Of a DNA stretch of 9,102 nt, positions 1 to 7,512 are shown piece by piece. Within the stretch, counting starts at the first letter, position 1. The number at the start of each line of letters is the position of its first letter. Where the stretch lies: the NCBI GenBank assembly GCA_051251725.1, contig JBPOFN010000076.1, forward strand, positions 1-9,102, written 5' to 3'. Source of the DNA: JALZUE01 sp051251725 (GTDB taxonomy: Bacteria; Pseudomonadota; Gammaproteobacteria; Enterobacterales; Alteromonadaceae). The notes under the pieces were generated by a model. That model was not told where the DNA came from, made no database searches, and worked only from the letters and a program-made list of their open reading frames with translations. The position numbers and the translations under genes are program-made.

Positions 1-43
1 CTATTATATCCATTGTAAAGTTAGGTAAAAGCTATCGAGAAAA

Positions 44-73
44 TTGACTTTGAATATCGCGCTGTATTATTAT
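44..73 (+). promoter_or_regulatory. Candidate sigma-70 promoter for the first sulfatase gene
   Basis: TTGACT at 44-49 matches the -35 consensus at 5 of 6 positions. TATTAT at 68-73 matches the -10 consensus at 5 of 6, with an 18-bp spacer. Transcription would start near 80 and leave a leader of roughly 85-90 nt before the start codon at 168. In AT-rich DNA such matches arise by chance, so this is a candidate only. Confidence 0.42.
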
Positions 74-82
74 ATTTAATCG

Positions 83-107
83 AACCTTTGTGGTGTCTTT
101 AAAGGTT
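83..107. repeat. Inverted repeat at the predicted transcription start
   Basis: AACCTTT (83-89) and AAAGGTT (101-107) form a perfect 7-bp dyad around an 11-nt centre. It lies just downstream of the candidate -10 box. It could be a repressor operator or a weak hairpin at the 5' end of the transcript. Seven-bp arms in AT-rich DNA are not strong evidence. Confidence 0.35.
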
Positions 108-158
108 AATACGGTTACATAATCCATCACATGGGCGTTAGAAATTTATATGAACAAT

Positions 159-162
159 AGGA
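159..162 (+). promoter_or_regulatory. Ribosome binding site that decides the first sulfatase start
   Basis: AGGA lies 5 nt before the ATG at 168. The in-frame ATG at 150 has no comparable purine-rich site. Starting at 168 also puts the basic residues of the signal peptide directly at the N-terminus, so 168 is preferred. Confidence 0.7.
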
Positions 163-167
163 ATAAT

Positions 168-2024
168 ATGCGTGATTTTATAAAAGCAATATCGATTGGT
201 GCTGTGTTACTGATCAATATTACAGGCTGTAGCTCAGAGCAACAGAGCACCGAACAAACGGCACAACAAACTCGCCCTAATATTATTTTAGTGATGACCG
301 ACGATCAGGGGTATGGTGATTTTGGTCGCAATGACAATCCTATTGTTAAAACACCGGTTATAGACGAGTTAGCAAATGACAGTGTTCGTTTTACTAACTT
401 TCATGTAGATCCTACTTGTTCACCAACGCGTGCGGCTTTAATGAGTGGACAATACTCATTACGTGCGGGTGTTTGGCATACCGTGATGGGCCGCCACATA
501 TTATCTGATGAGCATGTTACGTTACCGGAAGCTTTGCAAAATGAAGGTTACACCACTGGCATGGTAGGAAAGTGGCACTTAGGTGACAATTATCCTTTTC
601 GCCCACAAGATCAAGGTTTTGATTATGTCTTGATGCATGGTGCGGGCGGTGTTGGCCAAACGCCTGATCATTGGGGGAATACGCAGTTTGATGATACTTA
701 CTTCTTAAATGGTCAAGCCAAAAAATATCAAGGTTATGCCACGGATATTTGGTTTAATAACGCCATCAACTTTATTCATGATAATGCCAATAAAAAAGCC
801 CCATTTTTTCTTTATGTTTCAACCAATGCGCCACATGCACCATTTAGAGCACCGGAAAAGTATATTCAACCCTACAGAGATTTGGGCGTTCCGGAAGAGT
901 TAGCCTTATTTTATGGCATGATCGCAAGCCTAGATGAAAATGTTGAGCGTTTACAAAACGCGATGCATGAAAGCAATATAACCGACAACACTATCTTTAT
1001 TTTTATGACTGATAACGGTTCGGTAATGGGCGGCAAGGGAGCTAAATTAGTTAATGGCGAAACCAAAGCCCTGATTGAAAAAAATATAGGCCAAAAAATT
1101 GTCTCGCTTAATGCCGGTATGAAAGGCGCTAAAAACAATGTCTACGAAGGTGGTCATCGCGTACCTTTTTATATTAAATGGCCAAACGGTGGTTTTATCA
1201 AACCAACTGATATTGAAGGGTTAGCTGCGCACTTTGACCTCATGCCAACGTTACTCGATCTGATTGGCGTTAATATTGACAAGCTTGATACCGATGGTGT
1301 CAGTATGAAATCAGCATTAACACAAAATTCGCCGTTACCTGATAGAACACTTACTGTAACGACACAGCGAGTGCTCAATCCAGATCCAAATCGTCCTTAT
1401 GCTGTAATGAAAAATAAATGGCGTTATGTCCATGCTAACAGTAAGCCTGATAGTTTTGAGTTATATGATGTGGAATTAGATCCTGGTCAAACTATGAACC
1501 TGATTGAACAACATCCTGATATTGCTAAAGAATTAGCCAATTCATATCAGCAATGGTGGCAGCATACTACAGGTAAAGGAATGCCTACTATGCGCTCAAT
1601 TATAGGTTCAGATAAAGAAAATCCAATGCGTATCACTAGTCATGATTGGATGGCGACAGACACTAAACAAGTTGGCCATACGGTTGGTTTTGGTAATGAT
1701 CAATGGGCGAAAAAAGGTTGGTTAGGTAGAGAATCAGGTTTTGAAATTTCGCCGTGGAAAGTGACTGCAGAACAAGCAGGTCAGTACCGTTTTACTTTGT
1801 ATTTACATGACAAATCGGCAAATAAAGAGATAGCTAAATCATTCGCTCATTTAACGTTAAATGGCAAAGCGTTAGTTAATAAAGTTGAAAACGGAGCAAC
1901 TAGCGTTGCTTTTGAATCTCATCTTGAAAAGGGCGACTTAGACATAAAAGCATGGTTTGATAACAGCGAAAGTTCAACGGATAAACCCTTAGCTGCTTTT
2001 TATCTTTATATCGAACGACTTTAA
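168..2024 (+). CDS. Lipoprotein arylsulfatase (sulfatase family S1, formylglycine type)
   Basis: It hydrolyses sulfate esters, here probably on a sulfated polysaccharide or its oligosaccharides. Numbered from the start at 168 (618 aa), a short basic N-terminus and hydrophobic stretch end in lipobox ITGC with Cys21. The +2 and +3 residues are serines, which fits outer-membrane sorting. The catalytic signature CSPTR starts at Cys84, the residue converted to formylglycine. Other expected active-site residues are visible: the metal ligands Asp45/Asp46 and Asp282/Asn283 (TDNG), Lys135 and His137 in GKWHLG, His223 in NAPHAPF and Lys319 in the GMKG stretch before EGGHRVP. Residues from about 495 to the end form an extra beta-rich domain of the kind seen at the C-terminus of many marine S1 enzymes. 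A promoter-like sequence lies upstream and a hairpin follows, so it is probably its own transcription unit. S1 subfamily and exact substrate cannot be assigned by eye. Confidence 0.93.
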   Translation: MRDFIKAISIGAVLLINITGCSSEQQSTEQTAQQTRPNIILVMTDDQGYGDFGRNDNPIVKTPVIDELANDSVRFTNFHVDPTCSPTRAALMSGQYSLRAGVWHTVMGRHILSDEHVTLPEALQNEGYTTGMVGKWHLGDNYPFRPQDQGFDYVLMHGAGGVGQTPDHWGNTQFDDTYFLNGQAKKYQGYATDIWFNNAINFIHDNANKKAPFFLYVSTNAPHAPFRAPEKYIQPYRDLGVPEELALFYGMIASLDENVERLQNAMHESNITDNTIFIFMTDNGSVMGGKGAKLVNGETKALIEKNIGQKIVSLNAGMKGAKNNVYEGGHRVPFYIKWPNGGFIKPTDIEGLAAHFDLMPTLLDLIGVNIDKLDTDGVSMKSALTQNSPLPDRTLTVTTQRVLNPDPNRPYAVMKNKWRYVHANSKPDSFELYDVELDPGQTMNLIEQHPDIAKELANSYQQWWQHTTGKGMPTMRSIIGSDKENPMRITSHDWMATDTKQVGHTVGFGNDQWAKKGWLGRESGFEISPWKVTAEQAGQYRFTLYLHDKSANKEIAKSFAHLTLNGKALVNKVENGATSVAFESHLEKGDLDIKAWFDNSESSTDKPLAAFYLYIERL

Positions 2025-2372
2025 CAAAACTTAACATACTCATCATTATTGATGGTGAGTATGTTGATATTAAAGTTCAAAGCAGCGCTCATGAGGTAAA
2101 CGCTATAAAGTAAACCCACTATTTAAATAATAAACTGTATTTTATTATATATAAAATTCATATTTTTTATGAAACAGTTATCACATTGATGACCAATATA
2201 GTGAATGAACGCCGATCTAGAATTTAGTCATAACGAAGCTGTTTAGTATTTGTAAGTCTCAAAAATATTCGAGCGCTTTAACTACTTTAGAAAGCTGAAA
2301 TAAGTAAGTAAATAATAATAATACCATCGGTTCTATTGTTAACGCCGTTTGATATTTCTTGCCTAGGGGGCG
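2025..2372. other. AT-rich intergenic spacer between sulfatase and propeller genes
   Basis: No ORF with a credible start or ribosome site is seen on either strand. The spacer opens with a long hairpin (2033-2065). The rest is AT-rich, with runs of A and T around 2105-2175 and an ATA-rich repeat near 2311-2322. A promoter for the propeller gene would be expected here, but I found no convincing -35/-10 pair. Confidence 0.6.
2033..2065 (+). terminator. Long hairpin after the first sulfatase gene, possible terminator
   Basis: AACATACTCA (2033-2042) pairs perfectly with TGAGTATGTT (2056-2065). The stem continues inward through five more pairs (two G-T wobbles) to a 3-nt loop at 2048-2050, giving about 15 bp. 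It starts 8 nt after the stop codon. There is no T-run after the stem, so it is not a textbook intrinsic terminator. It may instead protect the mRNA 3' end or act with another factor. Confidence 0.5.
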
Positions 2373-4088
2373 ATGCAGTTGATTATGAAACACCTATTTT
2401 TTAAATACTTATCCATCATGATGTTAGGAAGTATTATTTTTGGCTGTACTTTTATTGACCATTCTTCTGAACAGGGCACTTGGCCTCAGGCTGCAGGGCC
2501 TAATCATACATGGTCTGCTAATGGTCCCGATGCTCCGACACAGTGGAGTGTTGCCCGCGATCAAAACATTTTATGGCGCACATCGCTGCCAAATGGCGGC
2601 CAAAGCGGTATTGCTGTGGCGAAAAATCGTCTTTTTTTAACAACTTTTGCTAAAGACGCGGGTGATGAAAAGCTGATGAGTGCCGATATCGTTGGGCATT
2701 GTGTTGATGCAGATACCGGGGAAATCTTGTGGTCAGTGCCACTGCCGGGTTCGGTAAAAAGCCCAATGCTTTATGCCTATTCTGACTCGACAACACCAAG
2801 CCCTGTAACCGATGGCAACCTTGTGGTTTTCACTAATGCCAGTGGTGTTATGGCCGCTTTTGACTTTGATGGTGTTGAAGTTTGGCGACGTCAATGGACT
2901 CCTTGGAGTAAACCTTATCCATTTAATAAACAACATGAACCTATTTTATATAACGGTGTTGTTATTAATGTTGAACCGAGAGACGGCAATCTAGAAGACG
3001 TTTATGGTTGGAATTTTTTACGTGGTATAGATATACAAACAGGCAAGACCTTATGGGAAGCAGACGATGGAACAACAACCTATGCTACATCGGTATTTGG
3101 TATTTCACCTGATGGACGACCAGCCATTTTAACGGGCCGTGGTGGACATCATAAAGTACCGGAGCGTCCAATTGGCTTAAGTTTGATTAGTCTTGCTTCT
3201 GGCGAAGAAGGTAAAACAATATGGCGGTTTGAACCTACAACAGGTGAAGATGGTGAACCCGTTCCTGATGGAAAAGAGTTAGCCAATACACATGCTTGGC
3301 AAGTACTTTGGGTTTTACATTGGAACAAAAAAAATGCCTATATGTTTAACTTAAATCCGATCGAGTCTCATGTTGTTATCGATGCAGCTAATGGCAAAGT
3401 ACGTTCAAAAACATCAATGATTGAAGGTGTTGATTACCGTCCGTGGGATATCACTAAAAATAAACATGTATTACATCAAAACGTCAATATCCGTGACATA
3501 AAAGACTGGTCTCCACGCGTCAATGCAGGACCTGAAGATTATATTTATGTCTATCCGGCTTGGCATTCAAACATTGTGGCTGCAGGGTATCATTACTTTT
3601 TAACCACCACTGCGCATCAGCGCAATCGCCGAGTTCACCCAAATGGGAAAGCCGGCCCGTCTCATTCAATTGGCCGAGTGAATATTAAAACCGGCAAAAC
3701 CGAATATTTAGAATTACCCGTTAGTGTTATTAGAAATTCCGGACAAGCCGATAAATTTATTTATGGTGTAGAAGTGAAAACAACGACCCTAAATATCGCC
3801 GGACGGGATGTTGCTGGCAACGCTAGGTCAAAATCAGATGGTGCCAGTTTTCCAGTTTTTTGGGGTAGTCCAACGAATATTAACGGAGTGCTCTACTTTC
3901 ACACAATGCTTGGGATCACCTATGCGATTGATGCCGATGCACCGGTGCTCGATGAATCGGCACTACTTAGTGTCAATGATCTTGGTCCATCAGGTGAAAC
4001 TTGGAGTTTGAATTCAATCAGCTACGCGGATGGCAAAATATATCATCGAAGTTTAAAAGAACTGGTGGCAATTGGAACACCACGGTAA
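2373..4088 (+). CDS. PQQ-like beta-propeller lipoprotein of unknown function
   Basis: This 571-aa protein begins with a signal peptide and a lipobox ending at Cys25 (IIFGC), so it should be membrane-anchored facing the periplasm or the surface. The mature part carries several PQQ-type repeat signatures: DADTGEILW (112-120), an AAFDFDGVEVW strand set (161-171), IDIQTGKTLW (219-228), an IDAANGK turn (336-342), NIKTGKTEYL (437-446) and YAIDAD near 517-522. This is the pattern of a BamB-like or quinoprotein-type propeller. The vicinal cysteines of quinoprotein alcohol dehydrogenases are absent, since the only cysteine after Cys25 is Cys110. Residues 397-431 are unusually rich in His and Arg. AGGGGG at 2365-2370 lies just before the ATG at 2373; a second in-frame ATG at 2385 is further from it. 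The fucosidase gene follows after 44 bp, suggesting an operon. It could be a glycan-binding protein or an unrecognised enzyme. Confidence 0.82.
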   Translation: MQLIMKHLFFKYLSIMMLGSIIFGCTFIDHSSEQGTWPQAAGPNHTWSANGPDAPTQWSVARDQNILWRTSLPNGGQSGIAVAKNRLFLTTFAKDAGDEKLMSADIVGHCVDADTGEILWSVPLPGSVKSPMLYAYSDSTTPSPVTDGNLVVFTNASGVMAAFDFDGVEVWRRQWTPWSKPYPFNKQHEPILYNGVVINVEPRDGNLEDVYGWNFLRGIDIQTGKTLWEADDGTTTYATSVFGISPDGRPAILTGRGGHHKVPERPIGLSLISLASGEEGKTIWRFEPTTGEDGEPVPDGKELANTHAWQVLWVLHWNKKNAYMFNLNPIESHVVIDAANGKVRSKTSMIEGVDYRPWDITKNKHVLHQNVNIRDIKDWSPRVNAGPEDYIYVYPAWHSNIVAAGYHYFLTTTAHQRNRRVHPNGKAGPSHSIGRVNIKTGKTEYLELPVSVIRNSGQADKFIYGVEVKTTTLNIAGRDVAGNARSKSDGASFPVFWGSPTNINGVLYFHTMLGITYAIDADAPVLDESALLSVNDLGPSGETWSLNSISYADGKIYHRSLKELVAIGTPR

Positions 4089-4122
4089 TAGTTAACAGTA
4101 AGAAACAGTTTAGAATGTCAAT

Positions 4123-4126
4123 AGGA
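4123..4126 (+). promoter_or_regulatory. Ribosome binding site that decides the fucosidase start
   Basis: AGGA sits 6 nt before the ATG at 4133. The reading frame is open upstream to 4001, overlapping the propeller gene, and has another ATG at 4115. Only the 4133 start combines a good ribosome site with an N-terminal signal peptide. Confidence 0.72.
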
Positions 4127-4132
4127 TTTAAA

Positions 4133-5692
4133 ATGAAAATTAAAATGAAAAAACGCTATTTCAATGCATCTTTTCTCGCATTATCTATATTATCTTCCGC
4201 TAGCTACGCATGTACAGAAGTTGAGCTTACTGCACACAATGCCTTAACTGAGCTTGAGAAAAAGCAGGTTTATGGTTTCGAAGGCTCAGGTATTCCTTGT
4301 TCAGCAGCAATGAAAGCGATTACATCTGAGTGGGAAACGTTAAATAGCTCAGAAGCCAAGGAGCGCGGTCGTGACAAGTTCAATAAAAATAAATATGGCA
4401 TGTTTATTCATTGGGGCCTTTATTCATCACTTGGTGGCGTTTATAAAGGTAAAAAAATGGAAGATGGTGGCACAGGTCCACAAATTGCTGAGTGGATCAT
4501 GCGACGTAAAGAAATTCCTCGCGCTGAATATGCTGAGCTTGCTAAAGATTTTAATCCGCAACAGTTTAACGCCGATGAATGGGTTGCTATCGCTAAAGCC
4601 GCAGGTATGAAATACATCGTCATGGGATCAAAACATCATGAAGGCTTTGCGATGTTTAAGTCTGAAGTAAGTGATTTCAATATTGTTGACGCCACGCCTT
4701 TTGGCCGAGATCCTATTAAAGAAATGGAAATTGCTGCTAAAAAAGCAGGCCTAGATTTTGGTGTTTATTACTCTAACTCGCTTGATTGGCGTGATGGTGG
4801 TGATGGTGGCATGAAAGAATATGGCCCAGGCCCAGGTATCAAAGCTAGAAGAGCGCCTATGCCAAATAATTGGGATCCAGCGCCGATATCATTTGATGAC
4901 TATATTAAGAATAAATCTATCCCACAGGTGAAAGAGCTGTTAGCAAACTATGACCTTTCACAAATTTGGTTTGATACCCCAATTTATATTCCAGCTGAAT
5001 ATAGTATGGACTTTTACAAAACCGTTTATGAAGCAAATCCAGAAATTTTAGTGAATGCCCGAATTGGTAATGGTTTGGGAGATATTGGTACCCCTGGTGA
5101 TAATGTTATTCCTGATCAAGCCAACGCCAATACTTGGGAAGGTATTGCCACAACTAACCATACTTGGGGATACAGCTCTTATGATCATGATTGGAAATCA
5201 TCTAAAGAGTTAATGTATTGGTTAGTGGCGAATGTGAGTAAAGGCGGTAATTTCTTACTGAATGTAGGTCCTGATGGGCAAGGCGTTATTCCTACTGAAT
5301 CAGCCAATATTCTAAAAGAAGTGGGACAATGGCTGGTGGTAAATGGCGACGCGATTTATGACTCGAAACCTTGGACTGTTGATCACGAAGGGCCAACAAC
5401 GATTGATATGAAAGGCACGAGTCATCGTCAAAATAATAAAGCGAGTTTTGACTTCAGTGAAAAAGATTTTTGGTTTACGAAAAAAGAAAATAAAGTTTTT
5501 GCTATTTCATTAACCACACCAAAAACTAATAGTGCTGTGATTACCTCAATTAAAAATATCAACATTAAATCTATTCGCCTAGTGGGCACAGATAAGTTAT
5601 TGAATTGGAGTAAAACCGCGGATGCTATTCATGTGCAATTACCTGATCTGAAAAATAACGGTATTGGCTACGCATTAGAATTCACTTTATAA
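4133..5692 (+). CDS. Secreted alpha-L-fucosidase, glycoside hydrolase family 29
   Basis: GH29 enzymes are retaining exo-fucosidases that release terminal alpha-L-fucose. From the start at 4133 the protein has 519 aa. A basic, hydrophobic signal peptide ends in SASYA, with likely signal peptidase I cleavage before Cys27; the site is a poor lipobox, so a periplasmic or secreted form is preferred. The catalytic barrel shows the family marks in order: IHWGLYS (92-98), EWIMRR (120-125), KHHEGF (167-172), the YYSNSLDW strand (212-219), IWFD with the probable nucleophile Asp281, TWE with Glu336 (a candidate acid/base by analogy with the human enzyme; this residue varies in the family), WGY (345-347) and NFLLNVGPDG (373-382). 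A beta-sandwich-like tail covers about 416-519. A glycine-rich loop (221-236) follows the DW strand, and the sequence reads TPGD at 320-323 where many relatives have a glutamate. Probably co-transcribed with the propeller gene. Confidence 0.93.
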   Translation: MKIKMKKRYFNASFLALSILSSASYACTEVELTAHNALTELEKKQVYGFEGSGIPCSAAMKAITSEWETLNSSEAKERGRDKFNKNKYGMFIHWGLYSSLGGVYKGKKMEDGGTGPQIAEWIMRRKEIPRAEYAELAKDFNPQQFNADEWVAIAKAAGMKYIVMGSKHHEGFAMFKSEVSDFNIVDATPFGRDPIKEMEIAAKKAGLDFGVYYSNSLDWRDGGDGGMKEYGPGPGIKARRAPMPNNWDPAPISFDDYIKNKSIPQVKELLANYDLSQIWFDTPIYIPAEYSMDFYKTVYEANPEILVNARIGNGLGDIGTPGDNVIPDQANANTWEGIATTNHTWGYSSYDHDWKSSKELMYWLVANVSKGGNFLLNVGPDGQGVIPTESANILKEVGQWLVVNGDAIYDSKPWTVDHEGPTTIDMKGTSHRQNNKASFDFSEKDFWFTKKENKVFAISLTTPKTNSAVITSIKNINIKSIRLVGTDKLLNWSKTADAIHVQLPDLKNNGIGYALEFTL

Positions 5693-5710
5693 GTCATCGG
5701 GTGAATTAGA

Positions 5711-5740
5711 AAGAAAAGCTTTATAAATGAAGCTTTTCTT
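5711..5740 (+). terminator. Hairpin between fucosidase and second sulfatase, likely weak terminator
   Basis: AAGAAAAGCTT (5711-5721) and AAGCTTTTCTT (5730-5740) form a perfect 11-bp stem with an 8-nt loop, 18 nt after the fucosidase stop codon. The stem is AT-rich and its own 3' arm supplies most of the T-run, so termination is probably partial. It would reduce, not abolish, read-through into the sulfatase gene that starts 48 bp downstream. The symmetric arms could work in either direction. Confidence 0.6.
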
Positions 5741-5787
5741 ACTTATCAAATAATAATTACCAATAAATAATTATAAAAGGAAAATGT

Positions 5788-7158
5788 ATGAACAAAAAAT
5801 ATATTGTTGGTGCGCTCTTATCCGTCTGTAATTTTGTTGCTGTGGCAGCTAGCACACCGTCAAAACCTAATATCATTGTCGTTATGGCTGATGACATGGG
5901 CTGGGGTGATTCAGCAACCTATGGCCATAAAACCATTAAAACGCCTAACTTAGATAAACTTGCCGAACAAGGGGTAAAATTTACTCAAGGTTATTCAGCT
6001 GCCGGAGTTTGTTCACCAGCCCGTTCCGCAATTTTAACGGGTAGAACACCGTATCGAAACGGGGTGTGGCGCCACCTTTCTGGTAATGATGATGCGCACT
6101 TACGAGCGAGCGAAATTACTTATCCAAGTTTATTTCAAAAAGCGGGTTATACCACAGGTCATTTTGGTAAGTGGCACTTATTGTCGAAAAAACAATTTCA
6201 AAAAGAAGGCTATCCACAGCCTGATGGTCATGGTTTCGATTACTGGTTTGCGACCCAAAACAATGCCATTCCAAGCCATAAAAATCCAAAGAACTTTATC
6301 CGTAATAATAAGCCGGTGGGCAAGTTGGAAGGCTATTCAGCACCATTAGTTGCCGACGAAGCGATAAAATGGTTAGAAGAAGGCCGTGATGCCACTAAGC
6401 CATTTATTATGTCAGTGTGGTTTCATGAACCGCACAAGCCTATTGCAACTGATATAAAGTTTTCATCACTTTATCCAAAAGAAACAGCAAAAGATCAGAA
6501 GTACTATGGCAACATCACACAAATGGATTACGCGCTTGGGCAAATAATGAAAACATTAGACGAGCAAGGCCTGAGTGATAATACCTTGTTAATGTTTACT
6601 TCTGATAATGGCCCTGTAGTAAGTTCAGGTGGTGATTCTGGTGGCTTAAGAGGTTTGAAACGTAATGATTTTGAAGGTGGTATTCGTGTGCCATTCCTTA
6701 TTCGTTGGCCTGGCCATGTTAAAGCAGGTACTGAAAATGATACTCCGATCATTGGTACTGACATTTTTTCTACTGTGTTAGCGGTAGCTGATATTGAAGC
6801 ACCTAAAGACAGAAAGATTGATGGTATTAACTTCCTACCGGCACTTGACGGCAAAGAGCTTACTCGTGTTACTCCATTATTTTGGCGTACCCATGTTTCT
6901 CCAGCAGAAGACCGTGTTGCAATGCGCATTGGTGACTGGAAAATTGTCGGTAACGATACATTAACTAAATTTATGTTATTTAACGTGCAAAAAGATTGGC
7001 AAGAAAAAACTGATCTAGCCCAAACAAAGCCAGAAAAGCTTAACGAACTGAAAGTGAAATTATTAAGCACTTGGGAAGACATTAAAACTGATGGCCCTAA
7101 TCATTGGTGGGAATCTGAAACCCAACCTGCCGTGAAAGGCGCAACGCTTAAATATTAG
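5788..7158 (+). CDS. Periplasmic arylsulfatase (sulfatase family S1, formylglycine type)
   Basis: This is a second sulfate ester hydrolase, 456 aa, clearly divergent from the first and probably acting on a different sulfate position. A signal peptide with an AVA-A type cleavage site near residue 20-21 and no lipobox predicts a soluble periplasmic or secreted enzyme. The signature CSPAR starts at Cys75, the formylglycine precursor. Metal ligands are visible as Asp35/Asp36 (MADDMGWGD) and Asp273/Asn274 (TSDNG). Lys128 and His130 lie in GKWH, His216 in HEPHKP and Lys291 ahead of EGGIRVPF. It lacks the C-terminal extra domain of the first sulfatase. AGGA at 5778-5781 lies 6 nt before the ATG. It is 95 bp behind the fucosidase gene and followed by a strong terminator, so it closes the cluster. 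Activity needs a maturase (FGE or anSME) encoded outside the window. Substrate and S1 subfamily are not resolved. Confidence 0.93.
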   Translation: MNKKYIVGALLSVCNFVAVAASTPSKPNIIVVMADDMGWGDSATYGHKTIKTPNLDKLAEQGVKFTQGYSAAGVCSPARSAILTGRTPYRNGVWRHLSGNDDAHLRASEITYPSLFQKAGYTTGHFGKWHLLSKKQFQKEGYPQPDGHGFDYWFATQNNAIPSHKNPKNFIRNNKPVGKLEGYSAPLVADEAIKWLEEGRDATKPFIMSVWFHEPHKPIATDIKFSSLYPKETAKDQKYYGNITQMDYALGQIMKTLDEQGLSDNTLLMFTSDNGPVVSSGGDSGGLRGLKRNDFEGGIRVPFLIRWPGHVKAGTENDTPIIGTDIFSTVLAVADIEAPKDRKIDGINFLPALDGKELTRVTPLFWRTHVSPAEDRVAMRIGDWKIVGNDTLTKFMLFNVQKDWQEKTDLAQTKPEKLNELKVKLLSTWEDIKTDGPNHWWESETQPAVKGATLKY

Positions 7159-7198
7159 CACCTGTAGTTTTCTAAGCGGAAAATGTTAGATAAATAAC

Positions 7199-7230
7199 AA
7201 ACCTCATCATTTTGATGGGGTTTTATTTTA
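7199..7230 (+). terminator. Rho-independent terminator after the second sulfatase gene
   Basis: The arm at 7199-7209 (ending CCTCATCA) pairs with 7213-7223 (starting TGATGGGG) over 11 bp with one G-T wobble and a 3-nt TTT loop. A T-rich tail runs to 7230. This is a classic intrinsic terminator 40 bp after the stop codon and marks the end of the sulfatase transcript. Confidence 0.87.
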
Positions 7231-7469
7231 TCAATTGCAGCATTTAGTCATACCAATTGAAAAATATAATTGTTCAAAATGTAATGAGGATAGGTTTTCA
7301 AGTTCAAGGTGCGTGTTGAATAATAGCTGGCGATTGGGAATGAACGCAACGCTGAAATTGTGCAGTGACAATGAAGTGTCATATTCAACAAAAAAGAATC
7401 ATACTTTACAATATAGCCTCATACTTTCTACCTGTTGCTCTTGGCAGAAATAGCTTAGCTCTTCGTTAT

Positions 7470-7512
7470 AAGGGCAACAAGCTTTAGCAATTCTCGTATC
7501 AAACTTGCCCTT
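7470..7512. repeat. Inverted repeat with a 27-nt loop
   Basis: AAGGGCAA (7470-7477) and TTGCCCTT (7505-7512) are perfect reverse complements and are followed by two more T residues. An alternative register pairs CAAG with CTTG. It may be a weak terminator or attenuator ahead of the short frame at 7540, or the remains of a mobile repeat. Nothing in the sequence decides between these. Confidence 0.35.

Noticed and set aside
150..167. Upstream ATG for the first sulfatase
   Set aside because: There is no ribosome site ahead of it, and the added residues are polar and unneeded. AGGA fits the ATG at 168.
2168..2190. CRP-like site around TATCACA
   Set aside because: Only one half-site is good, and the spacing to the other half is wrong for the TGTGA-N6-TCACA pattern.
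4001..4132. N-terminal extension of the fucosidase frame
   Set aside because: Starting at 4001 would overlap the propeller gene and bury the signal peptide behind 44 residues. The ribosome site fits 4133.
5752..5773. Direct repeat AATAATTA before the second sulfatase
   Set aside because: The DNA is extremely AT-rich here, so an 8-bp repeat carries little meaning.
6528..7082. 184-codon open frame on the minus strand
   Set aside because: It lies wholly inside the second sulfatase gene, whose motifs are intact on the + strand. It shows no recognisable family, and its length fits an antisense shadow of a conserved gene.
7366..7381. TGACA-N6-TGTCA as an operator
   Set aside because: The arms are only 5 bp and no promoter or gene start is nearby, so chance is the simplest explanation.
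7235..7453. 72-codon frame on the + strand
   Set aside because: It starts with TTG next to the intrinsic terminator, has no ribosome site, and its composition resembles no protein family.
7470..7512. Integron attC site
   Set aside because: The arms do not show the GTTRRRY/RYYYAAC core sites and no integron cassette surrounds it. It was kept only as an inverted repeat.
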